A DNA stretch of 64,000 nt, taken from Spirillospora albida. Its GTDB lineage: Bacteria; Actinomycetota; Actinomycetes; Streptosporangiales; Streptosporangiaceae. The position numbers and the translations under genes are program-made. Location of the stretch: contig NZ_JOFJ01000020.1 in the NCBI RefSeq assembly GCF_000718255.1, forward strand, positions 1 through 64,000, given 5' to 3'. How positions within the stretch are numbered: the stretch's first letter is position 1; every line of letters starts with the position of its first letter. Positions 47,110-55,814 of the stretch are shown one piece after another. The notes beneath the pieces were generated by a model. The model searched no databases. It saw only the letters and a list, made by a program, of their open reading frames with translations, and was not told where the DNA came from.

Positions 47110-48720
47110 TCAGCTCTCCTCGAGGAGGGCGCGGGCCGCCGCGTAGTCCGCCTTGCCGTTCGGCAGCCGGAGGCCGTCGTCCGTCCGCACGAACGCCTTC
47201 GGGATCTTGTAGCGGGCCAGTTCGGCGGCGCAGCCCGCGCGCAGCGCCGCGTCGTCCGGGGCGGAGCCCGGCCGGACCACCGCGACGATCTCGGTGCCCC
47301 ACCGCTCGCTCGGACGCCCGACGACCAGCGCGTCCTCGATCCCGGGCAGGTTCCGCAGGACGCCCTCGACCTCCTCCGCGAACACCTTCTCGCCACCCGT
47401 GTTGATCACCGTGGCCTCGCGTCCGTGGACCTCGACCATGCCGTCGGCCCGCAGCCGCGCCCGGTCGCCCGCGACGACGAGGCGCTCCCCGTCCACGGTC
47501 CGGAACGTCTTCGCGGTCTTCGCGGGGTCGTTCAGGTACCCCAGCGGGACGGACCCGCCCTTCGCCAGCCAGCCCATCTCGTCCTCGCCGGGCTCCAGCC
47601 GGCGCGTGAGGTCCTCGCTCAGCACCGCCGTCCCCGCCGCGGGCAGGAACGGGTCGGCGCCGGCGCCCGCGCGCGTCACGGCGAAGCCCGTCTCGGACGA
47701 CCCCAGCACGTCCACCAGCCGGACGCCGGGCAGCAGCTCCAGCAGCCGCGCCTTCACCTGCGGGCTGATCGCCGCCGCCGAGTTGACCATCGAGCGGAGC
47801 GACGACAGGTCGTGCTCGCGCGCCTCCAGCGCCGCCACGATGGGCCGCGCGAACGCGTCCCCGACCAGCGGCATCCGGGTGGCGCGGGTCCGCTCGGCGG
47901 TCGCCATCAGGTCGGCGGCGTCCAGGCCGTCCACCCGGTGGGGGAACACCACGCAGCCGCCGCCGATCCACGCGCCGAGCGACGACCAGGTCCCGGCGCC
48001 GTGCATCAGCGGCGGGCCGACGAGGACGCGCGCGGTGCCCCGGACGGCCCGCGCCACCGCCTCGTCCAGGTCGGTGATCGGGGAGCCGTCGCGGCGCCGC
48101 AGGCCGAGCGGCCCCAGCATCAGGTCGCCGATCCGCCACAGCGCGCCCTTCGGCAGCCCGGTGGTGCCGCCGGTGTAGAGGATGTGCAGGTCGCGGCCGT
48201 CGGGCCGGACACCGGCCACCGGGTCGGCCGGGGCCTTCGCGAGGGCGTCCTCGTAGTCGAGGGCGCCCGGCAGGAGCGGCGTGCCCGACTCGTCCGCGAC
48301 CTGGAGGAGGAGGGGCGCGGGGTCGAGGTTCGCGGCGACGCGGGCGATCGCGTCCGCGAACCGCGCGTGGTACATGATCGCGGCGGGGCGGGCGTCCGCG
48401 AACAGCTGGGCGAGCTCGGCGTCCACGTACCGGTAGTTGACGTTGAACGGGGCGAGCCGCGCCTTGTGCGCCGCGAGCAGCCCCTCCAGGTACTCCGGGC
48501 CGTTGTGCAGGTACAGGGCGAGGTGGTCGTGGGGCGACTCCCACTCCTCGGTCGGGCCGGCGTCCCGCAGGCCGAGGCCGTGCCCGTGCAGGACGTGCGC
48601 CAGCCGGCGGGTCCGCTCGGTGACCTCCCGCCAGGTGGCCGTCCCATCGCGCCACACGATGCACTCTCGGTCGGGGATCTCGGCCGCGATGGCCTCGTGC
48701 AGGGTCGCCAGATCGAGCAT
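47110..48720 (-). CDS. Acyl-CoA synthetase (AMP-forming, FadD-like)
   Basis: A 536-residue adenylate-forming enzyme that activates a carboxylic acid to its CoA thioester. Motifs: YTGGTTGLPKG (P-loop, A3), VLGSSETG (A5), GYLNDPAKT, VAGDRARLRADG (A7), GREATVINTGGEKVFAEEVE (A8) and LPNGKADY (A10 Lys). The substrate is not predictable; the group includes fatty and steroid-side-chain activators of actinobacteria. It precedes the TIGR03084-like gene on the same strand. Confidence 0.9.
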   Translation of the reverse strand: MLDLATLHEAIAAEIPDRECIVWRDGTATWREVTERTRRLAHVLHGHGLGLRDAGPTEEWESPHDHLALYLHNGPEYLEGLLAAHKARLAPFNVNYRYVDAELAQLFADARPAAIMYHARFADAIARVAANLDPAPLLLQVADESGTPLLPGALDYEDALAKAPADPVAGVRPDGRDLHILYTGGTTGLPKGALWRIGDLMLGPLGLRRRDGSPITDLDEAVARAVRGTARVLVGPPLMHGAGTWSSLGAWIGGGCVVFPHRVDGLDAADLMATAERTRATRMPLVGDAFARPIVAALEAREHDLSSLRSMVNSAAAISPQVKARLLELLPGVRLVDVLGSSETGFAVTRAGAGADPFLPAAGTAVLSEDLTRRLEPGEDEMGWLAKGGSVPLGYLNDPAKTAKTFRTVDGERLVVAGDRARLRADGMVEVHGREATVINTGGEKVFAEEVEGVLRNLPGIEDALVVGRPSERWGTEIVAVVRPGSAPDDAALRAGCAAELARYKIPKAFVRTDDGLRLPNGKADYAAARALLEES

Positions 48721-48800
48721 CGGCCCTCCTTCGGGGTGGTCCGCCGGAGATCACCGTAACCGAATCACGTTCGGTGATGTGCGGCGGGCATGATTCCGGG

Positions 48801-49610
48801 GTGGCCCGCACGCGCAGACCCCAGGGGGAGATCACCCGGGGCACGACCGCGCCCAACCGCCTGCGCCGCGTCGACCGCTGGGTCGCCGCCACCCAGATCG
48901 CGGCCCTCCGCTCGGACGACCGGCCGCTCGCCGTCGACCTCGGCTACGGCGCGTCCCCCGTCACGACCGCGGAGTTCCACGCCCGCCTCCGCGCGGTCGC
49001 GCCGCGCCTGGAGGTCGTCGGGATCGAGATCGACCCCGCGCGGGTCGCCGCCGGGAACGCCTTCCTCGCCGCCACCGGACCGCACGACGGGCTGGCGTTC
49101 CGGCTGGGCGGATTCGAGCTGCCGGTCGACCGTCCACCCGTCCTGATCAGGGCGTTCAACGTCCTGCGCCAGTACGGCGAGGCGGCCGCCTGGCGGGCCT
49201 GGGACGATCTGGCCGCCCGCCTCGCCCCGTCCGGCGTCCTGGTGGAGGGCACCTGCGACGAGATCGGCCGCCGCGCCGTCTGGGTCGCCCTCACCCCCGA
49301 CGGCCCGCAGACCATCACGTTCGCGGCGCACCTGCCGACCCTCGACCGCCCGTCCGCGCTCGCGGAACGGCTGCCGAAGACGCTGATCCACCGGAATGTG
49401 CCGGGCGAGCCCGTCCACGCGCTCCTCACGGCCTTCGACCGCTGCTGGGCCACCGCCGCGCCGCACTCGGCCTTCGGCCCGCGCGCCCGCTGGACCGAGG
49501 CCGTGGAACTCCTCGCCCGCGAGTTCCCCGTCCGCGCGCGCCCGCCCCACGGCCGCCGCCGCTGGCGCGCCGGCGAGGTCACCCTGCCCTGGAGCGCCGT
49601 CGCGCCCTAA
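48801..49610 (+). CDS. Class I SAM-dependent methyltransferase-like protein
   Basis: A 269-residue protein with an N-terminal basic segment and a Rossmann-like domain: LAVDLGYGASPVTTAEF (motif I, SAM glycine-rich loop in altered form) and EVVGIEIDPARVAAG (motif II acidic residue). Substrate unknown. GTG 48801 is chosen because CATGAT ends 6 bases upstream and the family starts near here; ATG 48774 would overlap the divergent promoter. It converges with the SDR gene with a 4-bp overlap. Confidence 0.78.
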   Translation: MARTRRPQGEITRGTTAPNRLRRVDRWVAATQIAALRSDDRPLAVDLGYGASPVTTAEFHARLRAVAPRLEVVGIEIDPARVAAGNAFLAATGPHDGLAFRLGGFELPVDRPPVLIRAFNVLRQYGEAAAWRAWDDLAARLAPSGVLVEGTCDEIGRRAVWVALTPDGPQTITFAAHLPTLDRPSALAERLPKTLIHRNVPGEPVHALLTAFDRCWATAAPHSAFGPRARWTEAVELLAREFPVRARPPHGRRRWRAGEVTLPWSAVAP

Positions 49611-50368
49611 CCCTCGCGGTGGATCCTGTGGGGGGCCGCCTGGACGCGCGGCTGCACGTCGATGCGGTCGATGTTCACGTGCGGGGGCCGCGTCACCGCC
49701 CAGGCGACGCAGTCGGCGATGTCGTCCGCCACGAGCGGCTCCGCGACGCCCTGGTACGGCTTCTCGGCCATCTCCGCGTCGCCCCGGAACCGGACGAGCG
49801 AGAACTCCTCCGTCTTCACCATCCCCGGCGCGATCTCCGTGATGCGGACCGGGCGGTCCACCAGCTCCAGCCGCATCACCTCGTTCACCGCGTACGCGGC
49901 GTGCTTCGCGGCGTTGTACCCGCCGCCGCCCTCGTACGGGACGTGCGCCGCCAGCGACGTGATGTTCACGACATGCCCGGCACCGCTCTCGATGAGCTTC
50001 GGCAGCAGCGCCTTCGTCACCCGCACGAGCCCGATCACGTTCGTCTCGTACATCGCCCGCCAGTCGTCGAGCCCGGCCGTCGCGACGCTGTCGAGCCCGA
50101 GCGCGCCGCCCGCGTTGTTGACGAGGACGTGGCATCCGCCGAGCGCCTCCGCCAGCGCGTCCACCGACGCCTGCGACGTCACGTCCAGCTCGACGGCCGC
50201 GACGGTCCCGGTGCCGGGGACGTCCGCGCGGATCTCCTCGGCCAGGGCCTCCAGCCGGTCCTTGCGGCGCGCCGCGAGGACGACGTTGAACCCCTCCGCC
50301 GCCAGGCGCCGCGCCGTGGCGGCCCCGATCCCGCTGCTCGCTCCGGTGATTACCGCGGTCTTACGCAT
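49607..50368 (-). CDS. SDR-family oxidoreductase (classical)
   Basis: A 253-residue NADP-preferring short-chain dehydrogenase: TGASSGIG at 8-15, ARRKDR after strand 2 (NADP preference), LVNNAGG, the catalytic Ser in NITSLAAH and the YxxxK in YNAAK. It resembles the YdfG-like group acting on hydroxy acids or serine analogues. No pathway context. Confidence 0.9.
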   Translation of the reverse strand: MRKTAVITGASSGIGAATARRLAAEGFNVVLAARRKDRLEALAEEIRADVPGTGTVAAVELDVTSQASVDALAEALGGCHVLVNNAGGALGLDSVATAGLDDWRAMYETNVIGLVRVTKALLPKLIESGAGHVVNITSLAAHVPYEGGGGYNAAKHAAYAVNEVMRLELVDRPVRITEIAPGMVKTEEFSLVRFRGDAEMAEKPYQGVAEPLVADDIADCVAWAVTRPPHVNIDRIDVQPRVQAAPHRIHREG

Positions 50369-50464
50369 GGGGCAAGCCTTCCAGGCCGCGGCGCGGCGCG
50401 CACAGCCGGGTCGCCGGTGAGGTGGGTCACTGTGACCTGTACGTACGGTTGCGGACCGCCGTAC

Positions 50465-50491
50465 GGGAACACCTAAACCGGTCGATAGGTT
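50465..50491 (+). promoter_or_regulatory. SigR-type promoter of mshA
   Basis: GGGAAC (50465-50470), exactly 18 bp, then GTT (50489-50491) matches the actinobacterial thiol-stress sigma factor SigR/SigH consensus (GGGAAY-N18-GTT). It lies 23 bp before the mshA start. Mycothiol synthesis genes are known SigR targets in Streptomyces. Confidence 0.75.
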
Positions 50492-50513
50492 GCACTACCG
50501 GAGGTGGTGTCCG

Positions 50514-51851
50514 GTGCCGCGTCGTATCAACCGGGTTGCGACGGTCAGTGTTCATACTTCCCCCCTCGACCAGCCGGGTACCGGCGACGCGGGCGGCATG
50601 AACGTCTACATCGTCGAGGTCGCCAAGCGCCTCGCCGCGCGGGGGATCGAGGTCGACATCTTCACCCGCGCGACCTCCCGGGCCCTGCCGTCCGTCGCGG
50701 AGCTGGCCCCCGGCGTGCTCGTCCGGCATGTCGTCGCCGGGCCGTTCGAGGAGCTGGACAAGGGCGAACTGCCCCGCCAGCTGTGCGGGTTCACGTCCGG
50801 CGTGCTGCGCGCGGAGGCGTCCCACGACCCCGGCCACTACGACCTCCTGCACACCCACTACTGGCTCTCCGGCCAGGCCGGGTGGGCCGCGAAGCGCCGC
50901 TGGGGCGTCCCGCTCGTCCATTCGATGCACACGATGGCGAAGGTCAAGAACCTCGCGCTGGCCGACGGGGACAAGCCCGACCCGCCCGAACGGGTCCTCG
51001 GAGAGGAGCAGGTCGTCGCCTCCTCCGACCAGCTCGTCGCGAACACCGACAAGGAGGCCCGCGAGCTCGTCGACCTGTACGGCGCCGAACCGTCCCGCGT
51101 CGCGACCGTCAGCCCCGGTGTCGACCTCGGCATGTTCCGCCCCGAACCGCCGCTGCTCGCCCGCGGTCTCCTCCCGCACCGCACCGGCCCGGCCCGCCGC
51201 CGCCTCGGCCTGCCCCGCGACGCCTACGTCCTGCTGTTCGTCGGCCGGATCCAGCCGCTGAAGGCGCCCGACGTGCTGCTGCGCGCCGTCCACCGCATGC
51301 TGTCGGACGACCCGTCGCTGCGCTCGAAACTCGTCGTCGCCGTCGTCGGCGGCCCGAGCGGCAGCGGCCGATGCCGCCCGGACGGCCTCCAGTCGCTCGC
51401 CGCCGAACTCGGCATCGCGGACGTCGTCCGCTTCGAGCCCCCGAGCCCCCAGCACGTCCTGGCCGACTGGTACCGGGCCGCGGACGTGACGGTCGTCCCG
51501 TCCCACAGCGAGTCGTTCGGCCTCGTCGCCGTAGAGTCCCAGGCGTGCGGCACGCCCGTCGTCGCGTCCCGCGTCGGCGGCCTCTGCACCGCCGTCGCCG
51601 ACGGCGAGTCCGGCGTGCTGATCGGCGGCCACGACCCCGCCGACTACGCCGGCGTCCTGCGCCGCCTCCACGACGAACCCGGCCTGCGCGCCCGCCTCGC
51701 CCGCGGCGCCATCCGCCATGCCGAGGGCTTCGGCTGGGACGCCACCGTCGACCGACTCCTCGAGGTGTATACCGGTGCCATGTCACTCCCGGCCGTGCGT
51801 CTCGCCCCACCCGCCCTCACGCCCACGTTCGCCGCGGAGGTGACCGCGTGA
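50514..51851 (+). CDS. mshA: D-inositol-3-phosphate glycosyltransferase (mycothiol synthesis)
   Basis: Transfers GlcNAc from UDP-GlcNAc to 1L-inositol-1-phosphate, the first step of mycothiol synthesis, in the cytoplasm. A GT-B, GT4-family enzyme of 445 residues: TSPLDQPGTGDAGGMNVYI at the N-terminal substrate site and SHSESFGLVAVESQACGTPV (E-x7-E) in the nucleotide-binding half. GTG 50514 has GGAGGTGG upstream. It ends in a 4-bp overlap (GTGA) with ybjN, and the mshA-ybjN-gpmA order is conserved in actinobacteria. Confidence 0.95.
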   Translation: MPRRINRVATVSVHTSPLDQPGTGDAGGMNVYIVEVAKRLAARGIEVDIFTRATSRALPSVAELAPGVLVRHVVAGPFEELDKGELPRQLCGFTSGVLRAEASHDPGHYDLLHTHYWLSGQAGWAAKRRWGVPLVHSMHTMAKVKNLALADGDKPDPPERVLGEEQVVASSDQLVANTDKEARELVDLYGAEPSRVATVSPGVDLGMFRPEPPLLARGLLPHRTGPARRRLGLPRDAYVLLFVGRIQPLKAPDVLLRAVHRMLSDDPSLRSKLVVAVVGGPSGSGRCRPDGLQSLAAELGIADVVRFEPPSPQHVLADWYRAADVTVVPSHSESFGLVAVESQACGTPVVASRVGGLCTAVADGESGVLIGGHDPADYAGVLRRLHDEPGLRARLARGAIRHAEGFGWDATVDRLLEVYTGAMSLPAVRLAPPALTPTFAAEVTA

Positions 51852-52339
51852 CCCCCGCCGAGACCATCCGGCAGGCCCTGGACGCGTCCGAGCTCGAGTA
51901 CGACGAGCCCCGCGAGGACGCGTTCTTCGTCAAACTGCCCGGCACCCACAAGCTCGCCACCATGACCTGGCTGATCATCGGCGACCACAGCCTGCACGTC
52001 GAGGCGTTCTTCTGCCGCCGCCCCGACGAGAACCACGCCGACTTCTACCGCTTCCTCCTGGAGAAGAACGGCCGCATGTACGGCATGGCGTTCGCCCTCG
52101 ACGACGTCGGCGACGTCCACATCGTGGGCAAGCTGCCCCTCGCCTCGATCACCCCGGACGAGATCGACCGGATCCTCGGCTGCGTCCTCACCTACTCCGA
52201 CGAGAACTTCGACAAGGCCCTCGAACGCGGCTTCAAGACGTCCATCCAGAAGGAGTGGGACTGGCGCGTCAAGCGCGGCGAGAGCCTCGCCAACCTGAAG
52301 GCGTTCGCGTCCTTCGCGGACCCGGCGAATCGGTCCTGA
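51848..52339 (+). CDS. YbjN domain protein
   Basis: A 163-residue protein with a YbjN (type III secretion chaperone-like) fold: ELEYDEPREDAFFVKLPG, VEAFFCRRPDENHADFYRFLL and KTSIQKEWDWRVKRGES. It is a constant neighbour of mshA in actinobacteria, with start overlapping the mshA stop, but its role is unknown. It may assist an oligomeric partner. Confidence 0.86.
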   Translation: MTPAETIRQALDASELEYDEPREDAFFVKLPGTHKLATMTWLIIGDHSLHVEAFFCRRPDENHADFYRFLLEKNGRMYGMAFALDDVGDVHIVGKLPLASITPDEIDRILGCVLTYSDENFDKALERGFKTSIQKEWDWRVKRGESLANLKAFASFADPANRS

Positions 52340-52364
52340 CGGCCGGTGCCGATAAGCTCTGACC

Positions 52365-53138
52365 ATGGCGACCTTGGTACTGCTGCGGCATGGCGAGAGC
52401 GTGTGGAACGCCGAAGGGCTGTTCACCGGCTGGGTTGACGTCGACCTTTCCGCGAAGGGCGAGAGCGAGGCGACCAAGGGCGGCGACCTGCTGCTCGACG
52501 CCGACATCACGCCCGACGTGGTGCACACGTCCCTGCTGAAGCGCGCCATCCGCACCGCGAACATCGCACTGGACGTCGCGGACCTCCTGTGGATCCCGGT
52601 CGAGCGCTCCTGGCGGCTCAACGAGCGCCACTACGGCGCCCTCCAGGGCAAGAACAAGGCCCAGACCCGCGAGGAGTTCGGCGAGGACCAGTTCATGGTC
52701 TGGCGCCGCTCCTACGACACCCCGCCGCCCCCCATCAAGGACGACGACCCCCTCTCCCAGGTCAACGACCTCCGGTACGCGTCGCTGCCGTCCGAGCTGA
52801 TCCCGCGCACCGAGTGCCTCGCCGACGTCGTCGACCGCCTCCTCCCGTACTGGTACGACTCGATCGTCCCCGACCTGGCCACCGGCAAGACCGTCATGGT
52901 CGCCGCGCACGGCAACTCGCTGCGCGCCCTCGTCAAGCACCTCGACGACGTCTCCGACGACGACATCGTCGGCCTCAACATCCCGACCGGCATCCCCCTC
53001 GTCTACGAACTCGACGACGATTTCGCCCCCCTCAAGCGCGGCGGCGAGTACCTCGACCCGGCCGCCGCCAAGGCCGCCATCGAGGCCGTCAAGAACCAGG
53101 GCGCCGCCCCCTCCACCAAGAAGCCCAAGAAGAAGTAG
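52365..53138 (+). CDS. gpmA: 2,3-bisphosphoglycerate-dependent phosphoglycerate mutase
   Basis: Glycolytic/gluconeogenic enzyme converting 3-phosphoglycerate and 2-phosphoglycerate. It has 257 residues with the phosphohistidine motif LLRHGESVWN (His9) and second His in VAAHGNSLRA. RSWRLNERHYGALQG is the dPGM signature. The C terminus ends in a Lys-rich run. TAAGCT ends 6 bases before the ATG, suggesting a leaderless start in addition to read-through from ybjN. Confidence 0.95.
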   Translation: MATLVLLRHGESVWNAEGLFTGWVDVDLSAKGESEATKGGDLLLDADITPDVVHTSLLKRAIRTANIALDVADLLWIPVERSWRLNERHYGALQGKNKAQTREEFGEDQFMVWRRSYDTPPPPIKDDDPLSQVNDLRYASLPSELIPRTECLADVVDRLLPYWYDSIVPDLATGKTVMVAAHGNSLRALVKHLDDVSDDDIVGLNIPTGIPLVYELDDDFAPLKRGGEYLDPAAAKAAIEAVKNQGAAPSTKKPKKK

Positions 53139-53148
53139 CCGCCCCGAA

Positions 53149-53179
53149 GAGCCCGCCGAGCCCACCGCCCGGCGGGCTC
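53149..53179 (+). terminator. Terminator after gpmA
   Basis: GAGCCCGCCG (53149-53158) pairs with CGGCGGGCTC (53170-53179), a 10-bp perfect stem beginning 10 bp after the stop and followed by TCGTGTTCC. Confidence 0.7.
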
Positions 53180-53294
53180 TCGTGTTCCCGGGAACTCCGC
53201 CGAACCGGACCGCATGTGGCCTTCCGACTACAAAGCGTGCCCACCGCTGCTTACCGTGAGGACGACCTCGCCGGTTCTCAGCAAGGAGGCTGAC

Positions 53295-53729
53295 ATGGCG
53301 GATCCGGACCCGAGATGGGATCCGAACAAGTGCCGTCGCGGTGGAGCGGTACCCGACTTCACCGGCGCCGACATCATGGCGAAGCTGGAGCAGGACCAGC
53401 CGGCCCCGCTGTTCGTCTGGCTGCACGACGCGCACCCGTCGAACAAGAAGTGGGACCGGACGTACGGCCTGGTCTGGCAGGTCCAGCACGGCGGCTGGAC
53501 CGTCCACGTCGTCGCCCACGTCCACGTCAAGACGCTCAAGAACCGCACGCACAGGTACGTCGACGGCTACGCCTACATCCCTGGGTACCTGAACTTCCAG
53601 TCCCGGCCCCCCGACTTCGCCTTCTTCCACGTCCCCGGCTACGACCCGAGCACCCACACGAGCGGCTGGAGCACCGACCCGACGGCCAACGCCGCCTTCC
53701 TGTCCGGTGTGAACCGCTACCCGGTCTGA
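53295..53729 (+). CDS. Hypothetical protein
   Basis: A 144-residue soluble protein rich in Trp, His and Tyr (WTVHVVAHVHVKTLKNRTHRY, YIPGYLNFQSRPPDFAFFH). ATG 53295 has AAGGAGG 5-6 bases upstream. No signal peptide, membrane segment or known motif is seen. It stands alone between two terminators, so it is a single-gene transcript. The several histidines could bind a metal, which is speculation. Confidence 0.6.
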   Translation: MADPDPRWDPNKCRRGGAVPDFTGADIMAKLEQDQPAPLFVWLHDAHPSNKKWDRTYGLVWQVQHGGWTVHVVAHVHVKTLKNRTHRYVDGYAYIPGYLNFQSRPPDFAFFHVPGYDPSTHTSGWSTDPTANAAFLSGVNRYPV

Positions 53730-53736
53730 CCGCCGA

Positions 53737-53763
53737 GGCGCGCGTCCCCCATGGACGCGCGCC
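53737..53763 (+). terminator. Terminator after the hypothetical gene
   Basis: GGCGCGCGTCC (53737-53747) pairs with GGACGCGCGCC (53753-53763), 11 bp with a 5-base loop, 7 bp after the stop. Confidence 0.68.
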
Positions 53764-53811
53764 GCTACCGGCCAGGTCAGCGCATGACGCGTCCTGTGGC
53801 ATGGTGGACGT

Positions 53812-54231
53812 GTGAAGCTGGAGGACCTCGTGCGGCTGCGCCGGGCCCGCGACGCGATGGACCGCGACTACGCGGAGCCCCTCGACGTCCCGGCGCTGGC
53901 GCGGGTCGCCCTCATGTCGCCGGGCCACTTCTCGCGGAGCTTCCGCGCCGCCTACGGCGAGACGCCCTACAGCTACCTGATGACGCGGCGGATCGAGCGG
54001 GCCAAGGCGCTGCTGCGGCGGGGCGATCTGTCGGTGACGGAGGTCTGCTTCGCGGTCGGCTGTACGTCCCTCGGGTCGTTCAGCTCGCGGTTCACCGAGC
54101 TGGTCGGCGAGAGCCCGAGCGCGTACCGGGCCCGCGACCACGAGGAGGGCGCCCCCATCCCGGCCTGCGTCGCGAAGATCAACACGCGACCCGTCAGGAA
54201 TGGAGAAGCCAAACCCGGCCCCCGCGCCTAG
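53812..54231 (+). CDS. AraC-family regulator (HTH domain only)
   Basis: A 139-residue protein made almost entirely of the AraC double helix-turn-helix (ALMSPGHFSRSFRAAYGETPYSYL, VTEVCFAVGCTSLGSFSSRFTELVGESPSAYRAR). It lacks an arabinose-type sensor domain. It is followed 10 bp later by a VOC-superfamily gene; AraC-VOC pairs are common and the VOC protein is the likely target. Confidence 0.88.
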   Translation: MKLEDLVRLRRARDAMDRDYAEPLDVPALARVALMSPGHFSRSFRAAYGETPYSYLMTRRIERAKALLRRGDLSVTEVCFAVGCTSLGSFSSRFTELVGESPSAYRARDHEEGAPIPACVAKINTRPVRNGEAKPGPRA

Positions 54232-54241
54232 CGTTGTGGCC

Positions 54242-54658
54242 ATGGACATCAAGCTTTCGCAGTGCTTCATCGCCGTCGACGACCACGACAAGGCGCTCCC
54301 CTTCTACCGGGACGTCCTGGGCCTCGAGGTGCGCAACGACGTCGGCTTCGAGGGGATGCGCTGGGTGACCCTCGGCTCCCCGACGCAGCCCGATGTGGAG
54401 ATCGTCCTCGAGCCGCCCCTCGCCGACCCGAACGCCTCGTCCGCCGACAAGCAGGCCGCGGCGGAACTACTCGCCAAGGGCATGCTGCGCGGCGTCATCT
54501 TCAAGACCGACGACGTCGACGCCACCTTCGATCGCATCAGCGGCGCGGGCGCCGAGGTCCTCCAGGAGCCGATGGACCAGCCGTACGGCGTCCGCGACTG
54601 CGCCTTCCGCGACCCGGCCGGCAACATGCTCCGCTTCAACCAGCCCCGCAAGAAGTAA
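54242..54658 (+). CDS. VOC-superfamily (glyoxalase-like) protein
   Basis: A 138-residue vicinal-oxygen-chelate fold protein: FIAVDDHDKALPFYRDVLGL (first beta-alpha-beta), PTQPDVEIVLEPP, VIFKTDDVDATFDRI and DQPYGVRDCAFRDPAGNMLRF. It may be a dioxygenase, glyoxalase or antibiotic-binding protein; metal ligands (His/Glu) are not clearly conserved. TAGCGT ending 7 bases before ATG 54242 suggests independent leaderless expression. Confidence 0.85.
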   Translation: MDIKLSQCFIAVDDHDKALPFYRDVLGLEVRNDVGFEGMRWVTLGSPTQPDVEIVLEPPLADPNASSADKQAAAELLAKGMLRGVIFKTDDVDATFDRISGAGAEVLQEPMDQPYGVRDCAFRDPAGNMLRFNQPRKK

Positions 54659-54677
54659 CGAGGCGCGCGACGCGATC

Positions 54678-54707
54678 GGAGGGCTCCCGCAGCCGCAGGA
54701 GCCCTCC
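54678..54707. terminator. Bidirectional terminator
   Basis: GGAGGGCTCC (54678-54687) and GGAGCCCTCC (54698-54707) form a 10-bp stem between the convergent VOC gene and the gene at 54722, so it could serve both. Confidence 0.65.
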
Positions 54708-54721
54708 GGTCGCCGCCCGAA

Positions 54722-55660
54722 TCAGGACGTCTCCCACCACGGCTCGACGTCCTTGCGGGCGACGTAATCGCGGAAATCCATGTTCGCGATCTCCAGATTG
54801 CACGCCATCGATCCGACCTCACGGCACGGGAGGACGGCGGGCCGTCCAGGGGTGTCGTACAGGTCGACGACGGTCAGGGGCCGTCCGGGCTCGGTGAAGC
54901 TGCTCGCGTCGGCGAGCGCGACCAGCGTGGTGTGCTCCTCGCGGGGGACCAAGGCCGGGACCTGGCCCGGCAGGAGTCCCTCGAAGGCCCGGTCGTCGAC
55001 GACCAACGCCGTCAGCGGGTAGTGCTCCACGTCGATCTGGCTGGGGTCCAGGTCTGCGCCGAGCCAGCCGTCCTCGTTGGTTCCGCCCAACTCGGCCAGC
55101 AGGGCGTGCCAGCCCTCCTCATCATCGAAGGAGGTGCGGACGAGCAGGGCGGCGGGCGTGGAGGGCAGTGCGGGGAAGGTCCGGTGCGTGAGCGGCGTGG
55201 CAGCGGGGAAGGCCGGTCGGCCGTCGTCGCCCTGGTACACCCCGCTCACGTCCATGTCCTGGACCAGATGCTCGAACGCGAGCGCGCCGCTCGTCAACGC
55301 GGTGATGATCTCCCCGAGCCGGGCCGGCTGGACCCGGACGCCGCGCCCGGGGATCTCCGCCAGATCCACCAGCAGCGGAGCCGCCCCGCCGTACACCACC
55401 GGAGAGTCGGCCAGGACGACGACCACCTGGTCACCGGAAGGGAAGAGCGCCGGAACGTCGCCTCCGTGCAGGTAGTTCCACCCGGCGCCTTCGACAAGGC
55501 GAAGCCGCGTCCCGCCGCCATCGAGGACGAGCACATCACCGTCCCGGCACGCCCCGAGCTCCTTGAGCAGGCCGCCCCACAATGCCGTGTCGGCCTCATG
55601 GCGAGTGCAGACCAGCAGCACCTCGCCGGGCGTCGGCGTGGGAAGCGCGGGAATGGACAT
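54722..55660 (-). CDS. Internally duplicated protein of unknown function (DUF6924-like)
   Basis: A 312-residue soluble protein built of two similar halves. The N half has LLVCTRHEADTALWGGLLKELG, PALFPSGDQVVVVLADS and LVDLAEIPGRGVRV; the C half has LLVRTSFDDEEGWHALLAELG, PALVPREEHTTLVALADAS and VVDLYDTPGRPAVL. Each half ends in a similar helix (TSGALAFEHLV and EIANMDFRDYV). The C half resembles what I recall as DUF6924. ATG 55660 has GGAGGAG upstream. It lies downstream of phoU on the same strand but beyond a strong terminator. Function unknown. Confidence 0.62.
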   Translation of the reverse strand: MSIPALPTPTPGEVLLVCTRHEADTALWGGLLKELGACRDGDVLVLDGGGTRLRLVEGAGWNYLHGGDVPALFPSGDQVVVVLADSPVVYGGAAPLLVDLAEIPGRGVRVQPARLGEIITALTSGALAFEHLVQDMDVSGVYQGDDGRPAFPAATPLTHRTFPALPSTPAALLVRTSFDDEEGWHALLAELGGTNEDGWLGADLDPSQIDVEHYPLTALVVDDRAFEGLLPGQVPALVPREEHTTLVALADASSFTEPGRPLTVVDLYDTPGRPAVLPCREVGSMACNLEIANMDFRDYVARKDVEPWWETS

Positions 55661-55766
55661 GGCTCTCCTCCGAATGCTCCCGGCCATGATGACGACGGGG
55701 TAGGACATCGTGGCGGGATCGGCCTGGAGGGCGGCCACCTCGTTGCCCGTGGCTTGAGCGCCAAGA

Positions 55767-55803
55767 GAGGAACCCGCCGCCCTGTCCGGGCGGCGGGTTC
55801 CTC
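55767..55803 (-). terminator. Terminator after phoU
   Basis: A perfect 16-bp stem (55767-55782 with 55788-55803, loop TGTCC) starts 12 bp after the phoU stop on the minus strand. It should isolate phoU from the gene at 54722. Confidence 0.78.
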
Positions 55804-55814
55804 CGGCGAGCGGG

